Positions 37,486-49,717 are shown, counted from the stretch's first letter. The stretch: DNA of 64,000 bases from Malurus cyaneus samueli (GCA_009741485.1 CM019236.1:42987791-43051790); one strand, 5' to 3'. Notes: a model not told the origin generated them from the sequence alone. Numbers and translations: made by a program.

Positions 37486-38639
37486 GCTGGTGAGCTGTAC
37501 CCAGTCAATCGAAGCTGGACCGAGCCTAGTGATAGTCGGACTATCAGATGGAGGCACTAGATTGCAGAGGACTATTACGTTAGTGTTTCCCGTTGGCCGA
37601 GATCTTGGTATGTCTAGTGGGACTAGGTATACGTATCGCTGTCGGTGGTCGAATGGAGGTATTGGGTGAAAGCATAAGGGAGTCTGGAGGCAGTGATGAG
37701 GACAGAAGGCGAGTAGGATAGCTCTCAGCTTCGGCGAAGAGAGCACTATGTGAGCGGGTATCTGGCTGCATTAGCTGTCTTTGGCAGTCGGTAGCACGGG
37801 AAGGCCAATAGAGCGCACTCTTAGGATGACATCAAAGGCAAAAACTCAGTAATGGGTGAAAATGTAGATGGCTCATTCACAGATGGAAGAGTACCTGGTC
37901 CATCTTTGGTGGGGAGGGTGCTGAAGGTTGGCGAGGGTGATGGAGCATGTGGATTCCGCCTTAAGTGGTTCTCTAACCTTGGTGAAGTTCGTCGGACTCC
38001 TGACTGTACCATTTGGCCGCCCAGGAAAGCAGATTGAGACATGTCTAGTGTGGGTATCAGGGCGAACCTGTAAGTTAGGGAGCATGCTGTGCGCACTCGC
38101 GTGAGAGGTTGGCATTTTCAAGTGCAGTGGATACATGTCTGGGTTTACTGAGCTAGATGCTCTGTTGCATAGTGCGAATTGGCGCAGTTTGTTGCGCTCT
38201 CTCTCACGCGCATCTCCTTGTTGTGTTCGCGATTTGTGTGCTACTCATGACCCTTTAACGACCTCGGAGGTCACTGCTAGAGGCCAGGTAGTGTGTGCCA
38301 TGACGCCCTGGGTGTGGTGCATCGGTTTATAGATAATTGGAGTGATGGAGACCTGGCTCTGACTGAGTCCCCAATTCGATTCACCGGAGGGTGGCTTGGC
38401 GTTTCTGTGTGCTGCGGTGAGAACTTGTTTCGGGAAACAGCCTAAATAGACTGGCCGCTTATTGCAGGAGGATAGAACCGGTGGAGCAGGCACGGATGCT
38501 CGTTGCGATTTAGGAGAAGTCCTCGTGGGCAGAGTGCAGCCGGGTGCTAGATGAGAGAGACACACACGATGAGAGGAGGGCTGCTTGGGGTAATCAAAAC
38601 CACGCAATGGGGATGAAGGGCACAGGGTTAGGGTTTTGG

Positions 38640-39400
38640 TAAGGCCAGAAGCTGCCCGATTGCGGCGGGTGCGCGAGCTCACCCGCGCGGGGGTCGGTGC
38701 GTGACGGCGGGGGTCGGGCGGCGGCGAGGACGGGGCGCGCAGCACCGACATAGGCTGGCAGGTCCTGCCTATGATAACGCCTGCCCTGGACTGCGCGGTC
38801 GTGCGGCGGCTTCGCTGGGCGCGCGTGGGCAGCGCGTAGGCCGCCGCGGCTGCCTTCGCGACATGGAGCGGGCCGGCCTGGGGCCAGCCGGGCCGCGCTG
38901 CGAGGAGGGTCGCGGCGCCGGGGGCGGCGGCGCGCGCGCGGCGGCGGCGCGGTCAGGGCGCCCTGGTGGAGGATGTGCGTGAGATGCGGAGGCGCGCTGG
39001 TGCCGGAGATGTTTGGCTGAGGTGTGAAGGTGTGTGAGTGAGGCGGCTGCTGCGAGTGATGGTGCGTTGGAGGTGGGTTGTCTTGGGGGTGCGCCGCTCC
39101 CGCCGGCAAGCGGCTCCCGCTGCGGTCCCGTGCGGAGCCCGTCCGCGGCGCCGCGGGCGCCTGTCACGCGGTGCTGAGCGGGGCCGGGCTGGGACGGCTG
39201 GGCCGGGCGCCGGAAGGAGGGCTTCTTCCCATGGCTTCGCCGGCGTCTTGGGCGGGTGTGGACTATGCCATCGATGTCTGGGTCGGGGAGATGCGATGGC
39301 GCGTGGCTGGGATGAGAAGATTCTGCTGAACTTGCATGGGCTCGCGAGCGCAGGGTTTGTGGATCCGGGTTGATCGGAGGCGCAACAGCGCGGGCAGACT
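38640..39400. promoter_or_regulatory. CpG island in copy A, degraded duplicate
   Basis: A GC-rich, CpG-dense stretch matching 58,730-59,370. Shared words are 'ctggactgcgcggcg'-like, 'catggagcg', and 'gcgggcc'-like runs, then 'cagggtttgtg'. Relative to copy B the first-exon region is scrambled by insertions: the ATG and GT-donor context of copy B is not preserved, and the GACGTCA upstream is missing. If this copy were real it would be a broken promoter. I think it more likely an uncorrected read of the same island. Confidence 0.6.
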
Positions 39401-39779
39401 AAGACGCATTGTCAGGTAATCGAGCCGGTGGATAGACACAGCACAGCTACGAGTGTACAGTCAAGGGGTTGGTGTTGATCGCTCTCTTGCACAGCGGAAT
39501 AAATTAGGCAATTATTGCTCATTCATCTGTTTGCAAGCTGACAGACAGAAGTAGCTCTTGGCCCTGCAAGTTTGCCAAATGAAAAAATAGATCAGTGTTT
39601 TATGTGCGTTAGCTATAATTTGAGGTGCAGGTAAGCTTATGAGTGCATTATTTACTGTGGTCTTATCGAGGTTGCATCAATAACTGCATAAGTGTCAGGG
39701 AAAGGAATTCTTTACTCGTATAGGAATTTGAGTAGGAACGCCTCATGTGAATGAGTACAGAGATCGATGCTTATTCTGT

Positions 39780-40530
39780 GTGGGGTCGTTTATGTGTCGG
39801 AAAGATTTGTGGGCCTAAGGGCTGGAGGTTCTGGGGTGAGAGTTGTGAGTGGCCAGATTGAGTGGACGAGGGGAGAGTTATTTGGTTGATTATAGTAGAT
39901 GTTGAAGTTATTGATTAGGGAGATTGGGGTAGTGTTCGGATGGTGATTGAGTGTATGTTAGGGGTGCGGTCTAGCGTGTAGTGATGGTGAGTTTACGGGA
40001 TATCGTAGTATATTTATAACTGATTTGCTGCTAGAAGGGGTAGCGGGGTGAGGGGTTTAGGTGTATGAGGTGTGGATTAGTATAGTGACCTTGATATATG
40101 AGTTTGCGACTAGAACCTAAGCAGTATAGGGGTGAGGGACGCGCATGGAACGTATAGTGTATAATTTGTGCAGGAGCTAGTGTACGGGGTATGTTATAAT
40201 AATGATTTTGGTTCGGACAGTGGGATGGATGCCGGGTATACTAGGTGGAGATGAGTGGTAGATAGTAGGGTTGTTTGTTCAGTATGGGTTGGGAGGATAT
40301 GGGTTGTGGATTTGTGGTGGATGTAAAGGATCGGTGTGAGAGGAGATCGGTAGAGTTTCTGGGTTGCGTGGTTTATGGGAGGCGGTATGGTAGAGGTGGA
40401 ATTCGGTGGTATCAGTAGAGTGGTCGGTTGTTTGTCCGTGTCGCTGTAGTGGTCTTTTGTGACGATTATGGATTGGTTGTATGAAGGATGTAGCCGTCGG
40501 TGCGGTTTAGTGGGTGGTGTCCGGCAGGTG
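39780..40530. other. C-depleted, G/T-rich stretch with no recognisable content
   Basis: About 750 bases in which C is very rare: three in 39,841-39,900, one in 39,901-39,960 and three in 40,021-40,080, while G and T dominate. No repeat family, tandem unit or coding frame explains it. It begins where the match between copies A and B fails. Confidence 0.8.
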
Positions 40531-41590
40531 AGTCAATTACAGGAGTGCTGCATGGCTCCAAAGACACACTGGGTTACCTAGGATGGACAAGTAGTGGTCT
40601 TGAATTAATGCTTGACGAGTGTGTTCTTGAGATTGTCGCTCTAGCTGATATTCTGAATTGTTTTTCATATTAGTGAATCTGTGCATCATGTCCTTCCTGT
40701 ACTTGTCTGGCGAGACCATTCTCTCGAAACAACTATTTCCACATTTGGAAAGGTGCTCTTTCAAAAGTGCTGTGCACTCACTGGCGAGGCCACACCGAGC
40801 TGTCTGGCTACGAACTATGTATAGGTCAAGGCAGCATAACAGTGGGAGCATTCTCTTTGCACCAAAGTATTAACCCACGAAAGTTCTCTTGTTTTGCAAC
40901 ACGTGAACGTCTCATTTGCTCTAATTCTCCCCTTGCCTGCAGAGCGCTCACGTGCGGTGGGATGTCAGGCAAGTAGCGTGCTCTTTCAAAAAGTGCTGTA
41001 TTCACTGCGAGCTATACGGCTTTCTGGCACGCTAGTAACAGAGAAGTAGGCGAGGACACCGTGGGAAGGCACCTGGCAATAGGAGTATTAATGTACCTCA
41101 AGGACGAGAGTTCTTGGTTGCAAACACCTCTGAATTTTGCCTGCTATCATCGCTTGCCTGCAAGTGGTCAGTGCGTGGGGTAGGCGAAGGGGTGATATGT
41201 GGTAGCCTTTTTCTGTGACAGTATGCGGGCTATCATGGCGGTAGATCTCGCGGGATTACGCAGGCAGAGTAGGACCGCCTCCTCCTGTGAGCCAGATGGT
41301 GGATGTTTAATATGTGATGATGGTGGCGATATAGCTTGGGCGCCAGTGACGATGTCGAAAGTCTCACACGACTATATAAAGCGTGTTCGACGTATCAAGA
41401 GAAGCAGCCATTTGACATCCATCATTTTGATGCCAGTGTTCGATTCGTGCCGTTTAGCGATTCAAGAGGGTGGAACCGGCCGTAGCCTGCCCGCGACAGT
41501 GTTCGTCGAGCGCCGTTAGATGAGTCTCTGACTACGGCACAAGTGGTGGGACGCGTGGTTAGAAACGTCGGGTGTTAGCGAGGAGCTGCC
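40531..41590. other. Unidentified sequence with a two-copy tandem repeat
   Basis: Contains two similar blocks of about 225 bases (near 40,751-40,975 and 40,978-41,190). Both open with 'tgctctttcaaaa' + 'gtgctgt' and both hold a 'gttctc/gttctt' segment and a 'cttgcctgca' segment. No gene was recognised. Base quality looks poor. Confidence 0.55.
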
Positions 41591-41594
41591 GCCC

Positions 41595-41830
41595 AGTAGG
41601 ATATCGGGAACCTGGGCGCGGCGAGGCTCCAGGGAGAATGCCGGAACCCTTTGGAGCGGCGAACCAGGAAAAGCCGAAACCCGGGAGAGCGCCAGGAAAG
41701 TCGAAATCCCGGGAGCCTGCTGCCCAGGGAAGAATGTGGAAACTCGGGAGAGCGCGCGCCAGGAGACTCCTGGAAGGCGCTCCGGATTGGACAAGCGCCT
41801 GGGAAGAACGTGAAATGCGGGTTCGGGTAT
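41595..41830. repeat. GC-rich degenerate minisatellite, units of about 28-40 bp
   Basis: Successive units share a core close to 'gccaggaaaa' then 'cgaaacccgggaga'. Occurrences run through 'gaaccaggaaaagccgaaac', 'gccaggaaagtcgaaatccc', 'cccagggaagaatgtggaaa' and 'cctgggaagaacgtgaaatg'. Two weaker units precede them. Because the unit length is not fixed modulo three, open frames across it on both strands are not evidence of a gene. Confidence 0.7.
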
Positions 41831-43110
41831 CGCCTGGACGAGCGGGCGGCGGCCGAGGTGCGGGACACTGCGGTGATCAAATCGTGCGGGGGAGGACGCT
41901 CCACCCAGGGCGCTGCAGGAGATGGATTTGAGCTCGCTATGCGAGATTACCTGTCGGCCGAGAAGCTCTTGCGACAGGTGGAATCTTTTGACGCTGCGCG
42001 AGGTGGGGTATCGAATGCAAAGGAAAGGATTTTACGCTCGCGTGGCTATGGTGGCTGCAGGCTTGCTGCAGATTGTTGGGTCGGGAGGTGCATGAGACCG
42101 GACGCACGATAAGAATAGTTCCTCCGAACCGCTGAGAGTCGTGGAGTAATGTTGGATGCAGAAAAGTGCTGCAGAGGAGACTGAATGTCTTCGGTGGTGT
42201 GCTCAGGAATTTTGAAGAAGGCCTGCGGGGGATAGATGTTGTGTACAGAAGCCCCCAGGAAAAGCCTCCAGGGAGCAGGAGAAACCAGTCGTGGAGGGCG
42301 GCTGTAGAAGAGTGGCTTGTCTAAGGCTGCCGCAGGCTGGGGCAGGTTGCGGGGCCGCTGCTGCGGGAGCCTCCCCACCAGGGCAGTCACGGGTCCGCCG
42401 GTGCGCACGAGTAATAGTGCAAATGACAATCCAAGTTCCCCAGAACCTATCGAAATTCGAGCCGCTCGCGGGGAACAGGAACCAGCGAGCGGGGTTCTGG
42501 GTGGGCTAGGCGCGAGGAGCGCTAGGGGCCGCGCTGCGAGGAGTTCGGGGTCCGTAAACTGCCTAGACACCGCCAGTATCGACCTCGGAATGGCGCTCGA
42601 CGGGGTCGACAAGAAACGGGCGGAGCGAGGTGCCGCCGGCGGGGAAGAATCGCAGGAGGGTATCAAGCAGAAGGGGGTGGACTTGAGGGACGGAGTTTGG
42701 AAGATAGAGAGGCGGTGGCGCGACAGAGGGCGGAGCTCGAGTAAGGGGGCCGCGGTGGCGGGGAACGCGGGGTTGGGGCGGAAGCGGGGGGGACGTCAAG
42801 AAGTTCGGTGCGGGCCCTGGAGCGCTCCGAGAAGGGCGGGCCCGGAAGCCTGGAAGTAGGCGCTCTCCGCGCACACGACATACAAAATAGGGGCTACACA
42901 CGTCATTAGGCGTGCAATCCGTCCCGCCCTGGGCCCCAGGGGATAGCAACGGTAGGTGTCAGCACCCACTCTTTGAACTTCCTGCCGCCTCTCCGTCCGG
43001 GGCGTTGGAAGCCTCTGGTCTCTCCCCGAACCCAGGTGGCCAATTTTTGTGGCGCACAGGGGGCCGCGGCAGGTTTGAGTGACCTTTTGTTCGAGGCGGG
43101 GAATTGTGTT
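41830..43110. promoter_or_regulatory. CpG-rich region, possible second CpG island
   Basis: GC-rich and CpG-dense sequence without a clean first exon. It is unlike the island at 58.7 kb. Long open frames exist on both strands, as expected from GC-rich sequence lacking stop codons. Insertion error in this part of the window would raise CpG artificially, so the island call is weak. Confidence 0.4.
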
Positions 43111-46100
43111 CCTGAAAGCATAAATGCTGGAATTGAAAAGTCTTGTGTTTGAACACTTACCACAGAAACTGAAAATGGAATGGTGGTGTATTTGAGAAGC
43201 ATGCATCAGAAATGACTGCGAAGATAGTTTTCCTGTTGGGACTGCTGTGTCCTGTTGGGTTGTGTGTGATAAGCGCTGTCCATGACCTGGGTCGCAATGA
43301 GAGGTGGATTTGGCTGAACTCTATTGCCATTTTATTTGTCAACCAGACCACCTGGGACAATTTCAGAGAAAATGGACATTATGTGAGTAGCTGTAAGGTG
43401 TGACGGTCAGGTTATGTTTTAAAAATAAATAGATCTATCTGATATGGGTGATGTAGGAAACAGCTTTTAATCATCTTATTTAATTTATTGGGATTTGTGA
43501 GGATTAAACAAACAGAATAATTCTTTCATGTGTTAAAGGATCTTTGATTTGGCAAATAGAAAAGTGGAAGTAATCATTGGAGATTTTGAATTAGTTTCTC
43601 TGGAGTCAGGTGCAGTTCTGTCAGCAACTGAATATTTTTAGGCAGTGGAAAGCGTGCGTTTTTATGTTAGTGCACGGCATTTGCCTGACGTGTTTCACGG
43701 GTGTGGCTTTCCCCTGCAATGTCTAATTGAGCAGCTCTGCAGGGAGCGGACGTTATGATCTGGTTTGGGCGGGTTGTGTAGGGAGTGTGATGAGTCTGGA
43801 GGTAGTTGAAACAGAGATTAGTAGAATCGGTTACACCTTCAGATGGTGGACTGGATGATGAAGAGAGTGGCAGAGTCGTACTGGCAATGGCGCTCTGCGC
43901 ACCTCTCGCTCAGCAGTATTTGTCTGAGTGGGCAGCGGGGCAGGTGGTGAGTGTGCAATGAAATGGTCAAGTTGACATGTTCCTGGAATTATTTGTATAA
44001 TAAGAGTCATCTGCATTGGTTTAAGCGGTTGCTAAGTGTTTGATTCGGTGTATGGAGTTCTATTGGGGAAAATCTTTTATAGATGGCTTTAGAAGTAGGT
44101 AGTATCAAAGAAGCATAGCATTTCTAGTTCGCTCAAATATAGACCTGAGATAGAAAAGGGGTCTGGTGTTTAGAGAATGAAATTGAGAGTGATATACAGG
44201 TGATGGAGGTGGGAATTCGCTCACTGATAAGAGTGTGAGGAAATCCTGTAGGAAGAGATAAAAGGCGTGAATGGGGTGGGTTGGAATGCTGTTGTGCGAG
44301 GCAGGTCAGGGTTGTGCACGGCACCCCAGATAAGAAACCGGGGGCACAGACCGACTAGAGAAGTGGAGAGTGGAATGTGGCCCGAGGGTTGAGGATCTTG
44401 GCCTGGAGAGAGAAGGGTAGAGTGGTGGGTCCCGTTGTGGGGCGTACACTCTGTGATCTTGGAGGAGCAGGGGACTACTGAGATCCAGTGGGTGCGTCTT
44501 AAGGAAGCTCTTGTTCAACAGCAACCTATTGGATTGTTATGCAACGAGGTATAGTATAGATGCTGGTTCTTATTAAACCGTTTTGCTGCCATTTGGGGAC
44601 GTAGGAAACAATTGTAGTAGAGAAAGGTTTTAAAACTTTCTAACTTCCAATTATCGTTAGGATATATGTCCTTATTTTTTATAATGTTAGTACATCTTAT
44701 TCCTGTTCCACAGGACTGCAGTTTCTAGATAAATCGTTGAGGGCTTAAACTTCAGCTCAATTTCAAACGAAACTCCTAAAGTACTTTGCACTTGATTTCA
44801 TGGTTCTTTCTTCTCGTCACATCAGGTAATTGTTTTAGTGAATGTCTGAATAATGTTGTTTTTTACGACTGAATGGAAAGTAACCACTTCATTTTGGATG
44901 GTGTTTAAGTCAGATGTCAGTCAGGTGGAATTAGATCTCAGTCTTGGCACAGGTGCAGTAGCGAGGACCAAGAGGAAGGAAGAATGAATAGTCCAAAGTA
45001 TTAGTGGAAGTCTTGAGAAGAGGGCCATAGAAGATAAGTGGATCACACGAGCTAACACCGGAAGCACAGGAAGAAAGTGATGCAGCTAGAGAATTGTCAA
45101 AGCATAAACTTAAAGGGTATGTTTCGTGCAAAGGTCTTACATAAGGAACGTAGTATTATTGTATGATATTAGTGTCATGTAATATAATCATTAATGTATT
45201 ACAAATAATCTATGGTTCAGAGCATCAGGTAGCTTGCTGGAAGGTGGATTTTGGGTGAACCTGTGACCTGTCTGCCTGCATTCAACATGAGCAGCTCGTT
45301 AGAGCATCTGTACTGTTAGGACAAGACAGTTAGCCTGGCTGCCAGAATATCACATTCAGGTGTTTGTCTCGTTACTCTCACTTCAAAGCCAACACATCCA
45401 GCACGCAGTTTGCAAAGCCTGGCAGTGATCCTGTGGCCCCATCTAAACAAGTAGTCGAAGGGAATTGTCAATCGAATGTGCTTTGTTGTAAAGAGTGTCC
45501 GGCTAACGTTGAACTTTTAATCGATCTGTTAGTTGGTTATGGTTGTGGGTGATACGGCCAGATCTCCCGCTCAAAACTGGAGTGTAGGTTCTAGTGAGTC
45601 CGAGCGTAATTATGGTCCACTGGTTCCGGGGTAAGGCTTTAGAGTTGCCTAGAAAAATCTGAAGATTAGATTTAGAACTAACATAATACACCTTCTGAAA
45701 GACTTTCTGTCGGCATTCATGGTTAGATGTGTGTAAAGTTGCCAAGGTGTCATGTGTCTGAGCAGTTTAGCTTACTGTATGGCCTCTTCTGGAGAGTAGG
45801 TAGTATTGGGAATCGCAGTTGCGCAGCTGAAGTATTTATGTCTCTTGTGTTAGTTCTTTGCCATAGTCGACATCTGGTGAATTTACTTTTACTTTTTGTG
45901 TGTGTGTACTTGCACATTTGGCAGTTTTTGGAGCATTTGTTCATATATGGCTTAGATATACTGGTTGTCAAGCAGAATGAGTGCGTGAAGTGGGCAATAT
46001 GCAGAATGGTGACTGTAAGTCTAAGGCGAGGGTTGGAGAGGTTCTAGTATCGGCTGCGCAAAGGGGTTCAGGTACAAGGCTCAGAGGGTAGACAGCACGG

Positions 46101-48881
46101 CAGCAGCCCTTGGCCTGTCCTAGAATTTCCGTGCAGAGAGTACTCAGCGAAGGGCCAATGCAGTTGCCATGGGGGGACGGTCGCACGTGAGGTCTGACTG
46201 CGTGTCTCACCGTGTGCTGGCGAGATCTAAGAGACTGTGCAGTTAGTGGTGGAGATGCTGAGCAGATGCAGGCATAGCTAGGAGCTGAAGGGTGGTAAGG
46301 TAAGAGCGATCGGAACAGGCCTGACAGTAATGCAAAAGGTAAATTGCTAAGGCTCTAGGTCTCTGCATAGGGTGACACTTGCTTTAGAGCCAAGATCAGT
46401 GTGGTCTCTTTGAGCTAGCCCCTGAGTATAGTAGTGGCTGACGGTGAAAGATGCTTCCGAGGCCTCTCAGATGGAACTGGTAAGGGGAATGGGGATGAGC
46501 TAGTGACCGAGTGGTAGTTCTGCACATGGATGCCGGCAGGGTACTTCTAATGGAGAAGAAGGACACTAACTACAAAGAAAATGTGGCGCCAGGTTTAGCC
46601 GGTCACAAGTGGCTTGAACAACAAGAAGATGACGGGGCACTTGCAGTATTGAGACAATGTTGGCGATAATGTGTGGAATAGATGTGGCTCTGGTTCGTTC
46701 TCAGAAGCCTCTGTCTACAGGTAGATCCGGACTGAGCAGTGGAAGACATGCTGAGGTCCCTCAATTTGGACTCACAAAAACATTGTGCTCCAATTCTACT
46801 GTCGCTACACAGTCAGCGCAGTCCTCGGATCCAAATATCCCAATTATGGATGGATTCTGAAGGTTTTTGAGATCGTTCTATGGCAGTGGCTTCCATATGA
46901 AAATGAAACACTGAGTAAATTGTAGTCGCATAACGATCTCTATCGTTAGGGCACGGGACATCACACATGCTTGGCCTGAATAAAGGAGTCACCCGAGGAA
47001 GTTTGCTGGCGCATTACCAAGGTGTATGATGTCCGGTATTGTGATATCTTTGAACACGCACTGGTACCGTCAGACTTGCGCCTCGTCAGCAGAGCAGGGA
47101 GTACTCGATTGCTGACTGACCTTAGGGTTTTATCTGGAGTAGTGGGGTTCGTACAAGATGAGTGGGCGTGTCGCAAGGTCAATATACAGAAGAGGATGAA
47201 AGGATACCCTATCTGGTGAGGCAGTGAAACATGATGTGTTCCGGGCAAGTTACATCTTCCTTCACAGTTTAGAGAAAGATGTCTAGAAGGTCAGTATGCA
47301 TGGATGCGAGATCAACAGCGTATTGGCTTCAATAAGGCTGGTGCCGATTTGGAGAAGGGTATTGGTGTTGGCGACATTTTGTGAAGTAGGGGTTGTACTT
47401 TAAGTGGACTGGTAGCTGTTTAGCAGAGATGGGATCCACCTGTGATAAAGTGGAGATAATGAGAAATCTTTTGGCAGCGGCCCCAAGTGACGTGGAGCCA
47501 GTCCTGTGGTATATATGATTTTAGGTACTTTGGTTAAAGAGTCGTAAGGAAGTCGGTTGGCAAAAAATGGCCATGGATGTATAGCCATCTGGTCCTTGAG
47601 CTCTCTTTTCGGTTGAGTAGGTGCATTGCGGTATGTAAACAACCAGTGCGGTCAACAGATGTTACTTTGGGCCCGTTGTGTCAAGACACACCGCGGTAAA
47701 AATAAGATGGGCAACCTGAGCTGTTTGTATGGGCCTGTGGTGTTGCTCTTTACATGCTGCCTTCTGTGAAACCACAGAGGGTCAGCTCTGTGATTACAAG
47801 CTTTATGAAATGCCTGAATCACAGTATCAAGATGCGGTGTACGCATGGGAAATAGTGCAATTGAAACTAGAAAGCTATGTCGTGGTACGAGCGGAGCGGT
47901 CCATCGATCCTTATTGCAGGTGACTGAGAACACTGGTGGTGGAAATAGGCAATCATGTGACATGGAGAGTGTATGTCTATGTGATGGAGCCAATGATGCA
48001 GTGAAGAGTAGGATGAGATTGCTTAAGTTATGTTTGAGGGCAGATCAAGCGCAAGTGTTATTGAGCTGTATCCAGTGGCTCAGGTTGAATGAGTGTGAGA
48101 CGCTTCTCATAGGTCAGTAGATATGTAAGAAGGGAACGGTTAAATATGAAAGAATGGAAACTAGTTTTCACGAGGTGGTTGGTTTAGTTTAAAATTATAC
48201 CACAAACATGAAGAAGGAGGTGTTGTGGTTCTTTCTGTGGGGACAATGAAAGTAGCCTCAACAATCACAGCGTGTCTCCTTGGGCGGGACTCACCGCACC
48301 CTTCGCATCTCTTATTGGAGGGACGCTGATTAGCAACTCTGGACGACAGCTCGAGCCTCCATGGAGAGAAACATGAAGATTGTTGTTTAGAGATAGTATC
48401 GTTTTTGACACAAATGGTGGAAGAGCGCAACGATAGGAAGGGAAAATGTTTGCTGCTTGGGATCACTGGATATGGACTTTGCTCTAACGAACTACGAGGG
48501 AATGAGTGAAGATGTGAAGCTGGAACTGTAGGTGTCGGCTGTAGTGACGCGTGAGACGATGGAACATGGGATCGTTGTGTGAGGCGGGAGGAGAGGCGGG
48601 TCAACAGGAGAGTAAGCATCTTAACCCTGCTGGTGAGAGAGAGTGACTTCAACTTCGGGTATAGATTAGCTTAGCGAGGAAGTAGCCATGGGATGGGGAC
48701 TCGTAGAACGAGGAGTCCAAGAGAGGCTGGTCATAATTCAGCGATGCAACTTCCTCTCGCCAGTCATCAAGTCTCAACAGTTATCCCTGTGATAGAAGAA
48801 TTGGGCAAAAAGGGGCAAGATAGTCTTCAACTGAGGAGGGGCTTCTAGCAGTTCCTCAGATGGAAGAAGAAGTTGCCTGGA
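43111..48881. other. Unidentified sequence of uneven quality before the second gap
   Basis: Patches such as 43,400-43,640 and 44,530-44,900 look like ordinary AT-rich vertebrate DNA. Others (43,740-44,520, 45,900-48,880) have odd composition, frequent CpG and no repeat I recognise, not even CR1. A small frame at 43,212-43,403 opens with a hydrophobic stretch, but I do not recognise it and the bases are unreliable. Confidence 0.5.
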
Positions 48882-48906
48882 NNNNNNNNNNNNNNNNNNN
48901 NNNNNN
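48882..48906. other. Assembly gap, exactly 25 N
   Basis: A second run of exactly 25 N. Poor-looking sequence lies to its left and again from 50,160 on its right. The equal size of both gaps points to a fixed placeholder. Confidence 1.
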
Positions 48907-49670
48907 CTCAGTGAAGAAATTAAGAATAACCTTGGGCGCTTTCAAAGGTCTGTTGGAAGGATTTTTTTTGTTGTTGTTTCGTTTGTTTGTTTTTTTTGTT
49001 TTGGTGGATTTCCGGGTATCTTCTAGTTGTTGTTTTGCTTTTTTTTTTTTTATTAATTAAGGAGACCATAATAAACTTTTCAAGGTTGAATTCAGTGCTA
49101 ACAATATATAACATATGGGGGTTTAAAAGTGGTGACTCTGCTCTTTTCACCCTCCCATGGGAAAAGAAGCAAGAGGATAAATGGTTGCTGAAGTGAGTTG
49201 CATGGGGAGAAGAGAACATTTAGTGTCATCACAATTTGAGAAGAATCTTGTGTTCATTGCTTGGTGAGGTAGTTATTGGTTCTTCTACCATATAAAAAAA
49301 ATTAATGAGAGAAAACCGATCTAAAAAAAAAAAAAAATCGAGTAACCATTTACAAACTCCCTAAGCGACTCTTTTTGGCAAGACTGTGGCTCTACCATGA
49401 TTGTATCACATCTCAGGATGTGAAATTTGAGCAGGAGTTTTCATTTTGGCGCTGCTAATATGCGTTGAGTCCCGTTTGAGAGTGATATAGACAGGTCCAA
49501 AGTGCTGTGAAACTTCAAAAACAGAACAGATACGTTGGAAAATGCACTTACACAACATGGTATTCTTACAGAGATACCAGTGTACAGGAAAAGGTGGAGA
49601 TAAGTTTAGAATCCTCAAAAGAGAGCCTTCACTTTGCAGCAGCTATCAAACAGAGTGTCTGTTTCTCTGT

Positions 49671-49672
<2 letters not shown>

Positions 49673-49713
<41 letters not shown>
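49673..49713. repeat. Poly(A) tract of 41 bases
   Basis: Forty-one uninterrupted A. It could be the tail of a retroposed sequence on the plus strand, but I cannot recognise a parent transcript in the 300 bases before it, and I see no clear target-site duplication. Confidence 0.95.

Positions 49714-49717
<4 letters not shown>

Larger units (their letters stand above)
31571..39760. repeat. Copy A of an 8-kb direct duplication, degraded
   Basis: This block matches 52,366-59,740 in the same orientation. Shared landmarks (A/B): 'gtaaaattct' 31,571/52,366; 'agttggtc' 33,543/54,331; 'gcagggccagga' 35,601/56,274; 'aatgtcaggt' 37,471/57,895; 'cagggtttgtg' 39,351/59,343. The first 2 kb are almost collinear. 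After that copy A carries more and more extra bases, many of which create CpG and break words that are clean in copy B. This looks like uncorrected insertion error more than evolutionary divergence. CR1 pieces and a CpG island inside it are listed separately. Confidence 0.93.

Noticed and set aside
38624..38638. 'ggttagggttt', like the vertebrate telomere repeat
   Set aside because: Only about two units, in copy A. The matching place in copy B (58,733-58,744) reads 'agggttcaggtt', so it is best explained by base errors.
42046..42859. Long frames on both strands (206 and 180 residues)
   Set aside because: GC-rich, low-quality stretch. The frames overlap on opposite strands and match no family.
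43212..43403. Short frame with a hydrophobic start (MTAKIVFLLGLL), like a signal peptide
   Set aside because: Only 63 residues, no recognised homologue, and in a region whose bases are unreliable.
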